Part shown: positions 11,340 to 25,100 of the stretch, in pieces
Numbering within the stretch: position 1 is the stretch's first letter
Layout: the number at the start of each line of letters is the position of its first letter
Position numbers and translations under genes: made by a program
Origin: Aplidium turbinatum
Lineage: Eukaryota > Chordata > Ascidiacea > Aplousobranchia > Polyclinidae
Direction of reading: 5' to 3'
DNA length: 64,000 nucleotides
Assembly: GCA_918807975.1 (NCBI GenBank)
Contig: OU964924.1
Span: 4,538,501-4,602,500, forward strand
The notes under the pieces: model-generated
Database searches by the model: none
What the model was told of the DNA's origin: nothing
What the model saw: the letters and a program-made list of their open reading frames with translations, nothing else

Positions 11340-12230
11340 ATCTCTATTTATTTTTAAATACGTAAGATATTTACCCCATTTTTAAACAATTCTGTTTGCG
11401 TTTCCTTCGTCTGCCGCACCACGAGACTGACACCCCTAGAAAGGAAATTTAATTCTGAACACGATTCAAAAATAAAATTCCGAAAAATATTTCGGGAAAA
11501 TATTTTTATAGACGCCTAATTGAAGGCGTCTATAAACGTTAAAATCTCTATTTATTTTTAAATACGTAAGACATTTCCCTCATTTTTAAATCATTCTGCT
11601 CGCGTTTCCTTCGTCTTCCCCACCACGAGCTTGCCATCCCTGGAAAGGAAATTTAATTCTGAACACGATTCAAAAATAAAATTCCAAAAAATATTTCGGG
11701 AAAATATTTTATAGACGCTCAATTGAAGGCGTCTATAAACGTTAAAATCTCTATTTATTTTTAAATACGTAAGACATTTCCCCCATTTTTAAACCTATCT
11801 GCTCGCGTTTCCTTCGTCTGCCCCACCACGAGCTTGCCACCCTTGGAAAGGAAATTTAATTCTGAACACGGTTCAAAAATAAAATTCCAAAAAATATTTC
11901 GGGGAAAATATTTTTATAGACGCTCAATTGAAGGCGTCTATAAACGTTAAAATCTCTATTTATTTTTAAATACGTAAGACATTTACCCCATTTTTAAACC
12001 ATATGCAACCTAATTGAAGGCGTCTATAAACGTTAAAATCTCTATTTATTTTTAAATACGTAAGACATTTACCCCATTTTTTAACCATTCTGCTCGCGTT
12101 TCCTTCGTCTGCCCAACACTAAATTGACACCTCTGGAAAGGAAATTTAATTCTGAACACGATTCAAAAATAAAATTCCGAAAAATATTTCGGGAAAGTAT
12201 TTTTAACTTATAGTCGTTTTTGTGATGCTT
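11340..12230 (-). repeat. 200-bp-type tandem repeats, right arm (inverted)
   Basis: About four units plus one shortened unit (near 11942-12010), all in reverse orientation relative to 5673-6128. Each has AAATCTCTATTTATTTTTAA, TTTCCTTCGTCTGCC and AAGGAAATTTAATTCTGAAC. Some units have lost bases near the TATTTTTATAG junction. Confidence 0.85.
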
Positions 12231-12240
12231 ACTTTTCTTG

Positions 12241-12436
12241 CCATATCACATATCGTCATCATCATCATCATCGGCCATGCCTGAATAAGGCGTCGGCTAC
12301 CGTGAGTCTCCACAACGATCGATTGTCCATACTTCTAATTATTAGGTTTTCAAAATTTTAGTTTGTCCTATTGTCCATGTTGAAAGATTTTTGAAGATTT
12401 CCAAACGTGGACGTCCCCGGTGCCCATATCACATAT
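12241..12436 (-). mobile_element. RTE-type LINE 3' fragment with 13-bp TSD
   Basis: A 170-bp insertion (12254-12423) lies between identical CCATATCACATAT copies at 12241-12253 and 12424-12436. On the minus strand it ends with ADALFRHGR and a GAT/ATG microsatellite tail, typical of RTE-like LINE 3' ends. The left arm of the inverted repeat is empty at the matching place (about 5630-5645). Confidence 0.8.
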
Positions 12437-12723
12437 AGCAGTCTTAATAGATACGATTTTTTGTCTAACTTTTCGCAATTGCAGTTGCTTTATCTTTGAC
12501 AAGTCGAGTTTTTTATTTAAATTTCTGTGTTCACTGTTCATTTGGCTATGGAAAAAATATAAGATTTGCTTTGATGTGGTAACGAGAAGTGATTTTATCA
12601 GCTTCCGATTGTTGCTACTTTCATCGCATTGTTTATCGCTCAAATTTTTACGGATCATTTTTTTAGGCGGATCGCGCAGAATTATTCTGCCAGAATGATG
12701 GTGGTGCCAGAATGACGGTGGTT

Positions 12724-13093
12724 TTATTTCAATTCCCCACCCTTAAAAATGGAGGGGTAGACCCTTTTTTGGGCCCGTGTGCGAATTGCCCTCTAGTGGC
12801 CAAAACATAAAATGTGGATAACTCACTATGTTATATTTTCAAAATAGCTGTTGAATTCTAAAAATTTTTGGACCCCCAAGTATATCCATAAGTTAGTATG
12901 TTGTATGGGCGAACCGCATATAGGTTAACATGTAGTGCAGATATGTAGGGCTACCGGTACACATAGAATATGATACTATTTAATATCTCAGAGGCTAGTT
13001 TATAGTTGTTTATAATATTTGTGTGGTAAGTTTGTGAAATTTGAATATATGGTCTTCAAGTTAGTAGGCAATTGGTCTTATTAATCATCCACC
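12724..13093 (+). other. Sequence upstream of the dynamin start
   Basis: 370 bp between the inverted-repeat structure and the dynamin ATG. It must hold 5' UTR or an upstream intron, but I see no clear TATA box, initiator or splice acceptor. An in-frame TAA at 13082-13084 rules out N-terminal extension. Confidence 0.4.
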
Positions 13094-13163
13094 ATGACGA
13101 ATGCTGGAATGGAATCTCTTATTCCATTGGTTAACAAGCTGCAAGATGCCTTTTCCCATACAG
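13094..13163 (+). CDS. dnm: Dynamin exon 1
   Basis: Residues 1-23 and the first base of Gly24. Encodes [20 protein letters not shown], the conserved dynamin N-terminus (bundle signalling element). GT donor at 13164. Confidence 0.95.
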
Positions 13164-16100
13164 GTGTGCTGATCTTTAATACTAATAATTTTCTGTTTTA
13201 ATATAATATGGATTTGTTTCTGGGCAGCCGACATAATACGGATTCTGGGCAGCCGACATAATATGGATTTGTTATCAATCAATCAATCAAGTTTATTTTC
13301 GGCATAGCTCCACATTCATTTTCAAAGTACACATCAGGAGATATAACAAATAGCTTTTTTTATATGGAAACTACTAATAGTATAATATCATGTAATGACA
13401 CTTCCTAATCCTCACTTTAAGCTGATGATCTTTTGAGCCAGTTTTTAAACCTATTTTTGCATTGGAAAACTTCGTTGTAATAACCGACAGTGTAGTTCTT
13501 AAAACGGATGCAACCTAGTTCGCACCGCCGACAAAATATAATATGGATTCTGGGCAGCCAAGATAATATGGATTCTGGGCAGCCGACATAATATCATCAT
13601 AATCCATCGTCGGTTTGTTCCCCACTAGTGGGGGTGGCCGATTGTTTCCGCGCAGCAATTGTTTTAATTCCTTTTCTCCATTTCACTCTGTCCCTTGCAT
13701 CTTCCTCCTTCAGTCCAACTTTTTTAAATTCATCCTTCACTTGTTGTTTCCACATTCTTCTTGGACAACCGCGTTTCCTCTTTCCATCCACCTTTAGATC
13801 TAGTGCCTTTCTAAGAATATGGATTTGTTAAGTAATACTAATAGTATTATATGATGACACTTCCTAATCCTCACTTTAAGCTGATGATCTTTTGAGCCAG
13901 TTTTTAAATCTATTTTGGCAGTGGCTATTTGACCGGCTCCGGTCTTTGAATCTGAAACACTATTTGACCGGTCATGACGTCACTACATAAGCACTTTTTT
14001 CTTTTTCTCTTTCAAAGCAAAAGACGATAAGCGCCTTAAGTTTTAAATTCAATACGTTTTTTTCAACTGAATCCGTGGCGCATACGTAACGTATCGGGCT
14101 GCCATTGTAGAGGGAATGAGTTCGATTCTATCCGGAAGCGTTCTTTTTTTTTTTTTTTAATTAAATTTTTGAAAGTGGAAAGTTGTCTTGAAGGGTTGGT
14201 TGAGATGATGATTTGAAACTTGACTGATTGTTGTGCGACAATGAGACTGGATTTAATTTTTAACTTCGGACTTCAGCGAAACGTAATCTTACAGCCTATT
14301 AGAAGGTGTGATTTTTTCAGAGAATTTGTGCTAAGAAATGAAAGGAATTTGTTAAAAATAAAGACTAGAAAAAACTTTTTTAATTCGTTTTGAAACTTTT
14401 TTATTCACTTGTTGATTCATTCATATCAGTTTGTATCCTTTTGTAGTTTAAAAAAAAAAAAAAAAAAAACGCTTCCGGATAGTATCGAACTCATTCCCTC
14501 TAAAATGGCAGCCCGAGACGTTACGTATGCGCCACGGACTCAGTTGAAGAAAACGTGTTGAATTTAAAACTTAACGCGCTTATCGTCTTTTGCTTTGAAA
14601 GAAAAAAGTGCTTATGTAGTGACGTCATGACCGGTCAAATAGTGTTTCAGATTCAAAGACCGGAGCCGGTCAAATAGCCACTGCCATCTATTTTTGCATT
14701 GGAAAAATTTGTTGTAATAACCGACAGTGTAGTTCTTGAAACGGATGCAACCTAGTTCATACCCTGCACAGTTCGTACCCTGAAAAGATCGAGAGAAAAA
14801 ATTAAAAAAGCCGAAGTTGCTGATTGCAGTTTCCGCAAACATTTTAAAATTTTCCCTCTTAAAAGATCGAAACAATTTTCCGCAGTTTTTGCTAACAGCA
14901 GTTTCCGCTAACCTTAACCCTTTTAAAATGTTTGCTGAAACTGCAATCAGCGACTTCGGCAAACTCTTAGGATCATTACCTGAAATTTTAAAATGTTTGC
15001 GGAAAAACGGAAACTGCTATCAGCGACTTTGGCTTTGTTCTATTTTTCTCTTTCGATCTTTTCAGTTTGTTTGTTTGCGGAAACTCTAATCAGCGACTTC
15101 AACTTTTTAATTTTTTCTCGATCTTTTCCTAACGCTAATCCTTTTAAACTGCAATCAGCGACTTCGGCTTTTTTTAAATTTTTTCTCTCGATCTTTTCCT
15201 AACCCAAACCCTTTTAAAATGTTTTCGGAAACTGCAATCAGCGACTTTGGCAAACTCTTACGATCATTACCGGAAATTTTAAAATGCTTGCGGAAACTGT
15301 GGAAAAACAGAAACTGCAATCAGCGACTTCGGCTTTGTTCTATTTTTTTCTATCGATCTTTTCAGTTTGTTTGTTTGAGAAAACTCTTGATTTTTTCCTA
15401 ACTCTAACCCTTTTAAAATGTTTGCGGAAACTGCGATCAGCGACTTCGGCTTTTTTTAATTTTTTCTCTTGATCTTTTCCTAACCCTTTTAAAATGTTTG
15501 CGGAAACTGTGATCAGCGACTTCAGCAAACTCTTAGGATTGTTACCTGAAATTTTAAAATGTTTGCCAAAACTGCGGAAAAACGGAAACTGCGATCAGCG
15601 ACTTCGGCTTTGTTCTATTTCTTTCTATCGATTTTTTCAGTTTGTTTGTTTGCGGAAACTCCAAACAGCGACTTCGGCGTTTTTGAATTTTTTTCTCTCG
15701 ATCTTCTCAGGGTACGAACTGAGGGTACGAACTGTTCAGGGTACGAACTAGGTTGCACCCTCTTGAAACATGAATAGTCTTGGTTCTAGAGTCATGTGAT
15801 CTACATTCTACAGCTTGTCCAAGTAGAACATTTATTTTTTAACAGCACTTTGCCTTGATACCTTAGCCTCTATTGTGAAGTTGTTCTCTGAATCATATGA
15901 TTAATCATTATCCCAATGTTAAAAGCAAAGGCAGAATTGTTGTTAAGAATAAAATATGTTGACATGAAAGCCATGTTTCAGTATGCCGTAGCCCTAAGAA
16001 AGGCCATCTAGGCATTTTTTCCAGAGCAGCTTGCTGCTCATAATCATGAGAGAAATCAAGGGCTATAGTCAAAGGGGTGCCACTTCGCAATCGACGGCAT

Positions 16101-19100
16101 GTGTTTAAGTGTCTTGCCAAAGACACAGCCACATGCTCTTGAGTTGTGTCAAATTGAGGGCCTTACAAATGTCGAACCATGGCTCTCACCACTCGCCTAT
16201 GCAGCAGGACAACCTGATTTAAACTGAACACGACCTGTCATAATTGTTTGATTGGCTATAATTAAAAACCACAGCAGCATTTATACTAGCCCTATTATTT
16301 AGGCTATATTTTTGTGTGCATCAGACCATTAAATCCATTATCTCACATGACTCGCAGAATAATACAAAATACAATAGAGTTGACAGTGGCTGTAGTAGTG
16401 TAGTTGCAAACACAGAAGTAAGCACTCTTCTTGGGCTATAGTTGCAAAATAAAGCTTTGGTAGAGAGTTTGCTTTGTTGAACCATAGAGAAATAAAACAA
16501 AGTAACTTCAGCGGGTTTAACAAAATTCGGGTTTTGCAAAATCACAGTTGTAAAATCACTCATAACACATGCAATATGTCTGATCTATTCAAGACATATT
16601 AGATTGTAATGCAGGGAAGTTGTGCAGGTTGAAAGAGTAAACCTAATTACCTTCTTTGTGTCTTACCAACAGGGTACTTTTATGTCATGCCTATCACAAT
16701 TGTATTGCTCGCAGCATACTGGTTCAAGACAATTGACCTGAAGTCAATTTGTTGGAGAGACATCTTACCATGTGACTATTTAGTACTACAGTAATTCTAT
16801 TTCATCCATTAAGCACATTCTGTGCAGATATTTTTGTTTACCAGCATTGAACACCATTCACAGATTTTTTCAGTGTTGAATTCTCAACCCGATATTTTTT
16901 CATAGTCATAAGCTCTTTATTATTATCTTACAAAACATTTTATTCCATAGTAGGCCTATATAGGCTACCGCATTTATTGCAAGTGATTTAAATTCCAAAT
17001 ATGTGAAGTTGCGTAGAACTTTTGCGTCATACTGTGATATGAAGTAAAAATGAGCAAGCGTTAAATTTTTGGAAATTCTGTACTCTACTATATATATTTC
17101 TATTCTGCATCGGTTAATTGCATGAACATGCGGATTTTTTACAATGCATTTCCTATTCTTAGATAAATTTTTATTTTTTATGTTTATGATATAATTATTG
17201 CACTTAGTTTTAGAATGGTACATTCAATTGTTTTTGTTTATAGCACTAGTTGCAATGCTCATCTGGTGAAAGTAAAAGCAACAAACAGGTTGATTTGTTG
17301 CTTCACTGACATTTAATAAATAAGTCAACTTGCTTGTCGTTGCTTTTACCTTAACTTTCATCAGATGAACTTGCCATTAGTGCTAGAAACGATAATTGTC
17401 CTGATGAACACTCAAATGTTTCAGTACTCATTTCAACTATTTTATTATTTTTAGGACAACAGCTTAATATCGACTTGCCACAAATAGCAGTAGTTGGAGG
17501 CCAAAGTGCAGGGAAAAGTAGTGTTTTGGAAAATTTTGTTGGAAGGTAAGAAATTTAACTTTTTTTAAACTTTAAGTACCGGTACCATACGATATTTTTT
17601 CAATTAAACTCCATGGGTGGTATCAGGGATAGCCTAGGTGATATGTTTTTTTAGATTACAGTATTTAATCATGTTATAGATATCCAGTAGGCCAGTGATT
17701 TTCAACCGGTGTTCCGCTGAGCACTGGTGTACCAAGAAAGATCATCAGGTGTACTGCAAGTATTTTATTAGTTTGACTAATGACTAGTGTTCCATGGAAC
17801 ACCGGTCTAAAATCAAAATCACAAGAGCTTCGCATTTGTCTTCTGCAATTTCTGCTTGAATATCAACTTACCATCCAAACAGGGCCAGATATTGCACTGA
17901 CAAAAACTAAAAGTGAATGAATTGTTGTTGTGTTGTTTATTTTATTACATTATTATAAAATTTTGTTTGGTGTTCCGCAAGATTATTTTAATGCATAAAA
18001 TGTTCCGTGACCCAAAAAAGGTTCAAAAACACTGCAGTAGGCTGCATTGTGTTGAGTTCATATCAAATTGGGTTTATGTGCACTTTTAACTTAAAGTTTG
18101 TGAAAAACTTTTATCATACAGTTTTCTGTAAGAAGCGCCACAGTTGGTTTGTTGAAGATTCAACAATATGGTAAAACAGTAATATGATGCTTGAGCTTGA
18201 CCAAGCTGAGATGCGACATGTAGAATGACATTGTAAAAGAAGTTTTGCATTAATTCTAATTATTATTAAATATTTGTGGTAAAATTAAAAAAGAACAAGA
18301 AACATCATCTGATCCTGTTCGTCTGATCCCAATTCCCAAATACGAGAAATTTATGTTAAAGGTTTGCTTCTACAGATATTGATCTTACCTGTGTAATACA
18401 TCTCTTGTTAATAAGTGTACTATATTTTTATGATTGATGGTTTTGAGAATTTTTTTCCTTGAAAAAGTCTCTTTGGAAGCTTTATAGTTTCACATGTGTG
18501 TAGAGTCTTTAAAGCATCACAAGCCCGCTTACCAAGGTTGACAGAATTCTCTAATTAGTTATTTTTCCTGAATACTAGGTACACATAAAGATTGTTTGGA
18601 AAATACTTTCCCTCTTTAATTTTTCTTTTACAAAGTTGATTTAAAGCACCTACACAATGAAACTGATGCATATTTTGCCTTTCAGGGATTTCCTACCTCG
18701 TGGTTCTGGCATTGTGACTAGGCGTCCACTTGTCCTTCAGTTGATGACCAGTCGCACTGGAGGTGACAATTTGTTTTTATAATTATATATAAAGCAAAAT
18801 AGCAAATACACGCAGTCTCGCGGCATTGACGGAAAATATGTCATTTTTTATCGAATAATAATACTTGTGTTGTTGATAAACCAATCTGCTGTTTTGCATG
18901 ATATATATATAATTGATTCTGCTTTGGATTTGCATAAAATTATTTTAATTGAAAAAAAAATAAAACGTTAACTTGAAACAAAACTATTCCAAGATTTTGT
19001 TTCAAGGTAACGTTTCTTTTTAGGTTATTGTTTGGGTCTTCTGAGGACTGTGCTATGGTGGTTGAAGCGCACAATGACAGCAACAGCACTCACACAAACC

Positions 19101-22100
19101 ACAGGCCTCTAATCTCCCGGCGGCCATGGCCACCAAGAAGTCATTAAATGGCCTCCGAAACTACCGTGCCGGTAGGCCATATTTGGTTTTGGCTTCCGCA
19201 AGTTAACTTTTTTCCACTCCGTTGGTACTTGCATTTTTTCCACTCGTGTGAAACTTTTTTCTCTTCACTTGCATAAAACAAAGTCTCTCACACCGTCACA
19301 CGCCTAAGTGTTGACTAACAAAAATTCGAGTACTGACACTCCTACTTGGGAAGCATTTTGCAACTGCAAATATGTTTCAGGGCCTTGTTTTTGTTGATTC
19401 TTACCTGAGTGAACGCAAACACACGTTTCAATTAATGGATTTTTATTTTGGCTGCCTTGTGTCAGAATTTTACCTCCGGGAAGAAGCTCTGGTAGGCCAT
19501 GCTTGGCCGCCGGAAAAATAAAGGAACTTAGAGGCCTGAAACCATTCTGTTTTGTTAGCATCAAAATTGAATTTATATTGTATAATATGTCTTGTTTCAA
19601 TGATTGCTTTCAGAATGGGGAGAATTTTTGCATTGCAAAGGAAAGAAATTCACTGATTTTGGTGACATTCGTAAAGAAATCGAAGAAGAAACTGATCGAA
19701 TGACTGGATCTAATAAGGGAATTAGTCCAATTCCTATCAACCTGCGTGTACATTCGCCTCATGGTATGTATATTTGGTTTAGATTTTTATCCTTTTTGTG
19801 ACATGCATTTAAAATGGGGAAAGCATTGATTTGCGCAAGGAACAGTATAAAAGTAGTTATTTGAATTCGATAGCTAAGTCTAATGAACAGTAGATTCAAC
19901 TTTAATTCTTTCTTAAAATAGCTGTTTTGTCAGTTGCATTTCAATTGCAAGCTGAGAGTTTAAACCGGTGATTTGAGCAGTTCGGTTTGCCACTAAGTGG
20001 CACCTAAATTTCATTCAATTCCAAAGATTGATTATACTCTCAGCTTCAATGAAATAGCAATGAATGGTAGCCGTACAATACCTGTCCAAAGTTTCTGACA
20101 GTGACATTCAATGGTATTTACGGGTGATAAATTTGATTTTTTTGCTGTGGTTGATTTCATGACCTAATGCATATCTTTTTTAGGTCTCTAATTTTTTTCC
20201 ATCCAAACAAAATTTACTTTTCATTTTAGTACTCAACCTTACTCTTGTTGATTTGCCCGGAATGACAAAAGTTCCAGTCGGTGACCAGCCAGCTGATATT
20301 GAGCAGCAGATCAGGGATATGATATCACAGTTTGTTGCTAAAGACAATTGTTTGATTCTGGCTGTGTCTCCTGCTAATTCAGATCTTGCAAACTCTGACG
20401 CTTTGAAGATAGCCAAAGAGTTTGACCCTCAAGGTAAGCAGCGCTACCTCAGACAGCACATCAGTCATCTTTTTTTATTGATTGTAAAACACGATTGTAA
20501 GAGATAGTTGCTTTTCTGTCTGGGTTGAACAGTTGTACAGTTGTAGCATTTCACTCAGATTTTGATCAACAGTTCCAATATTAAGTTAAGTTCCAACAAC
20601 TTTTTCTGCATTGGAAAGTTGCTACTGTATGCTCACTGTTATCAAGTGCGCGTAAATAATTGGTCATGGTCATGCTACAAAGTGTATGATAAGTTTTTGT
20701 TTAAAAAAGGTTGGTCATTGTTTGCTGAAGCACTCAATGTCCTCTTCTGTAATTTCACTGGCATGGTGTATTTGAAGAAAATACTGGTCTCAGTGGCTTA
20801 GTTCACATGGATGTGCCCTACGAGCCTACTTTTTTATAATTCGTCTGACGAAGGTTTTGCTGTGATATGTTGGTTGCTTTTTTAGTTTTGGAATAATGAT
20901 GAGTGAACAGGACCTGAACTCAAATTCTTGCTTCTTTAAAAGTACCGTAGTGAATTACCGTTGCTTCAAGAATTTGAAGTTGTCCGAACGGTTTTTGTGA
21001 GTTGCAGTTCTCACTTTTCTTTGATTCGTCTTGAATTACACTTTCAGGTGTGCGAACCATCGGCGTCATTACCAAGCTTGACCTCATGGACGAAGGAACT
21101 GACGCACGACATATCCTTGAAAACAAACACCTCCCTTTGAGACGGGGTACGTTGAACCGTCCCTACAGTTAGCTTTAACTTAAAACTTTCCAAGTGCTGT
21201 TTGCGCTTTGATTTTGAACTGGTACCTGTTTAGGTTACATTGGAGTTGTGAACAGAAGCCAGAAAGACATTGAAGGGCGTAAGGACATCAAAGCCGCCTT
21301 GTCTGCAGAAAGGCGATTTTTTCTAAGCCACCCCTCCTACAGGCACATGGCCGACCGCCTTGGCACACCACATCTTCAAAAAGTTTTAAACCAGGTCTTG
21401 TTTGTTTTGTGAAACATGTTTGTTATGATATCGAATTAATTAATTTGAAAAACTTTGACAAATTTTCAAATTGCCTTCACTATTTTATAAAAGTTCAGTT
21501 TTATTCCGCTGTATTGCTATCACAACTATTGCAATCCTAGTGCGTGTAATTTTTGGACCTGAGTCAAAAATCCTCAACAGACTCTTGAATTATAGCTTGA
21601 GCTTATGCAACGCTTTCTGTTTCCAGCAATTGACCAACCACATCAAAGACACACTGCCTGCCCTGAGGAGTAAACTTCAAAAACAAATGATGGACATGGA
21701 AAAAGAAGTCGAAGAATTTAAAAATTTCAAACCGGATGACCCATCGCGGAAGACTAAAGCCATGCTCCAGTAAGATTTCTATTGATTGAACCAGATCAAT
21801 GACTCAGTGCGATGGTGGGCCAATTTTATTTACCTTAGTCAGAAATCAGTTTTTTACATTGATTCGACGTTTGTGGATAGTGTATGTGTTATGTTTTGAT
21901 TAAGCTATTGACCATTGCCATTAAGTGAAGTTGTAAGTACGTACATGTTACAGCTCTAGTCATGCTATAAGTTTCAAAACATTTCCGATTTAATTGTTGT
22001 TGTGGCCATATACTATTTTCATTATTATCACAGCAACTTTTCCTGACTCGAGTTTATTTAAAGATACGGTTGGTATCATTTTTAATGATGTTGACTCATG

Positions 22101-25100
22101 TCGGATTCAGCTCGTACTTCCTAATGTATTGGCATGTTGGTTAATCACTGGGTAACTGAGCTGACTCACTTTTGAAGACTGGCATATGTTCGAGTGGAAT
22201 GATCCAACTTAACATGCGAATGATTTAATCTCCATCTGCCCATTCTTATACGCAGTAGATTCCACAATACAGGAACTATGCTGACTGTTGGGCCCATTTA
22301 GGAAATACATTATAATATACACCAAAATGCTTCCATCATGTTGTTGATGTTTTTAGTTGAAATGAAACTTTGCTCATGAGCTTATTACTTCATCAATCCT
22401 TATGGTTACTGGATTGACATTTAAATAATTTCATTCGTTGGAGCAAAAATATAATGATAATGTCACAATTCACATTGTACGCAATCAATAGTAAATGTCC
22501 CAACTCCCAAACAAGCTATAACAAATTAATGATACATAAATTAGATTTTCTACGCTTTTAAACGATTTGTCAAAAGAGAAAGAATTGTTTTTGGTGTGTT
22601 GGAGCTACCACCGCAATTCCTATCTCTCAATAACTGATGTTTTTTCTTCATTAGAATGATCCAGGCTTTCAACAATTCCTTCGAGAAGTTGATAGAGGGC
22701 ACAGGGGCCTCAGTGGACACACTTGAATTGTCAGGAGGAGCCAAAATCAACAGAATATTTCACGAAAGATTTCCATATGAGCTTGTAAAGGTGAAAGGGT
22801 CGTGATTTTATGGGTCTGCTACTATTCGGCGAGTCCAATTCGGCTAGTCCGATTCGGCGAGTGCCCTATTCGGCGAGAGCCCTTTTCGGCGAGTTCCCTA
22901 TTCGGCGATTTTTTTGAATTTTTTTTTAGTTATTGGGTACTGTAGCCTAATTATCATTGCCGCTTTTACATCGTTTTTACGTCGCTAAACGTTGAAATAA
23001 GACCCTAACCCCTTACCTCTAACCCCAACCCTTAAACGGCAATGATAATTAGGCTACTGTACCCGATAATTCAAAAATAAATTCAAAAAATCGCCGAATA
23101 GGGAACTCGCCGAAAAGGGCTGTCGCCGAATAGGGCACTCGCCAAATTGGACTAGCCGAAACGGGCCATTCCGTGATTTTATAGTCAACACTGTTAAAAA
23201 CTGTATAGTAATGTAAAGAACTGTGCAGCAGCCGCTAGATTGATGATGATTACTAGTTGTATTTAGCTCTTGAACTGGTCCAAGAACTAGCTCAAGAACT
23301 AGCTCTTGAACTGGTCTGGATCCATTAGAAGAATCAGTTAGCAATTGTGCCTCATAATTGGCTCCCCGTGCCCCATTCTGTGAGTGACATCTGCACATAA
23401 CCTAATGGGAAACGAAACTTGTCAACAAGGAGCCTCCATTTGGGCAACACAGATGCAGGGTAGGGACAATGGACAAGTTCAGAGGCCCCACATCCTACAG
23501 CCCAAGCTGTAGATAGTTAGACATAGATTAAATTAAGCTTTTACTTTTTCTCTTTTTTTTATATATTCTAATGCAGAGCCTCAGATCTAATACCGATACA
23601 GGCAGCTTGAAGTTCCGAGTATTAACTTTAGTTTGTAAAATATTGATTTCTTTTCTTAAATCTTTTTCGTTGTACAATGTGATGATCTGTTGGGCAAAAG
23701 CAGTGTTTGAATTTCGACTTGTTGAGTTTTATAGTCCAGGCGCTATAATAGCTGGTTAATGAATAACGCTGTTCGTACATTTGGTAAACCTTTCAGAAGT
23801 GTTTTGAGTAATGCTTTGAATGTACTATTGTACGTATTGCTATACTGTTGTCTTCATAAACGGCCTTGGACACGATTGTATTGCTGTACGTTAAAATAAT
23901 GTTTTGGATAGTTTTGATGTTGTGTCATGGTTCATTTATCTCTAATGAACTCTAACCTGGTATGGAATCACGTGGAGATAGTCTATGAAACAAATTCTTC
24001 CATTCGTTTCTTTCTGCAATTGTTTAAACGAGGATACAGTAGTTTATGGGGCAATGCTGTTTAATGCAGCAGGTATCCATTGTTTAATCTGGCCTCCCTT
24101 TTTTGATTCGGTCATAATGTTCTTTTCCACGCCTAAATCTCTCACTGCAGGTCTAATACCTGAAAGGAACAAAACGGTGGATAACCTTCGTTTCTGCATT
24201 GTGGTAAACGTTCGAGTAGTTGACGCTTGCTCACTCGTTGGATTGAGTGGCCGCAATCCCGGATGTGGATCTTAAGTGCTTAATGTCGGTTTTGTCATTA
24301 ACCTATTCGGAACGAAATAGGGAGTACCAGTTACAGTATGGGTACTTTAGCCGTCATATTGGTTTGAAAACTAATACGTTAAACAGTTGAGGTGGTATGT
24401 TTTATGACTGGCAGTGCCACTGAATCTTGTGTATACAAACCAACCGACACTAAACTCAGTGTTGAAAGTGAGTGATTGGAATTTCCCATTTCAGATGGAA
24501 TTTGATGAACAATCGTTGCGCAAAGAGATATCCGTTGTCATTCAAAACATTCATGCCATTCGCACTGGTCTTTTCACCCCCGACACTGCGTTTGAAGAAA
24601 TTGTGAAAAGTCAGATAAAAAAGTTAAAGGTTAGTTGTTAACTAAACATTTTCGTCGTTGATGGCGTGAACCAGAAGTGTCTATAATCACGTCAAGAACA
24701 TTAAACTTGATCACCTTTCGTAAATGTGCAACGTTTGATATAATGACTGTCTCTGTTTCTTTAATATCGAAGTGTTAATCGATTAAACATAATTCCAGAG
24801 CCCTGCCATAAAGTGCGTTGATATGGTTGGCAGCGAATTGATGAACGTACTACGGAAATGCAGCGAGAAGGTAGAGTTTTGATCATTTTAGCTTACAACA
24901 TTTTCACAATTTGTGACATTTTGCACATCATATTCTCTGGAGATGATAAAAATGACTCCTGCTGCTCCTTTGCATGTGTTATTTCAGTTTTAAATGCTTA
25001 TATTTTGAGTAGCCTAACAATCTAATATTCGATTTCCTTACTCTTTAGCCTTTTAAGTCTTTAATTTTGAGAGATTCCTCATGGAGCAATTTCTTACCAA

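Larger units (their letters stand above)
4745..12723. mobile_element. Large inverted-repeat (foldback-like) structure, family unassigned
   Basis: The outer ends mirror each other: AACCACCATCATTCTGGC at 4745-4762 and its near complement at 12706-12723. Inward, both arms carry the same ~250-bp single-copy segment and then 200-bp tandem repeats (5673-6128 left, about 11340-12230 right, opposite orientation). Later insertions sit in each arm: a MITE on the left, a LINE fragment on the right, and a hAT transposon at the inner edge of the left arm. The core holds a LINE fragment and two unidentified minus-strand ORFs. I find no target duplication at the outer ends and no recognisable transposase, so it could be a foldback transposon or an inverted duplication of host DNA. 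Confidence 0.6.

Noticed and set aside
4745-12723. Assigning the large inverted-repeat structure to a named large-element family.
   Set aside because: No polymerase, integrase, capsid or other diagnostic gene is visible, so only a structural description is given.
14743-15760. A CRISPR-like array (regular repeats).
   Set aside because: Units are variable in length and sequence, without uniform spacers, and the genome is eukaryotic.
14612-15777. Several overlapping ORFs with repeated [12 protein letters not shown] and IFSVCLF words.
   Set aside because: They are translations of the internal tandem repeat of a MITE, in all frames.
23985-24275. A second version of dynamin exon 10 in intron 9.
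   Set aside because: The 96-codon frame has no similarity to [12 protein letters not shown] and lacks suitable splice sites at the right phase.
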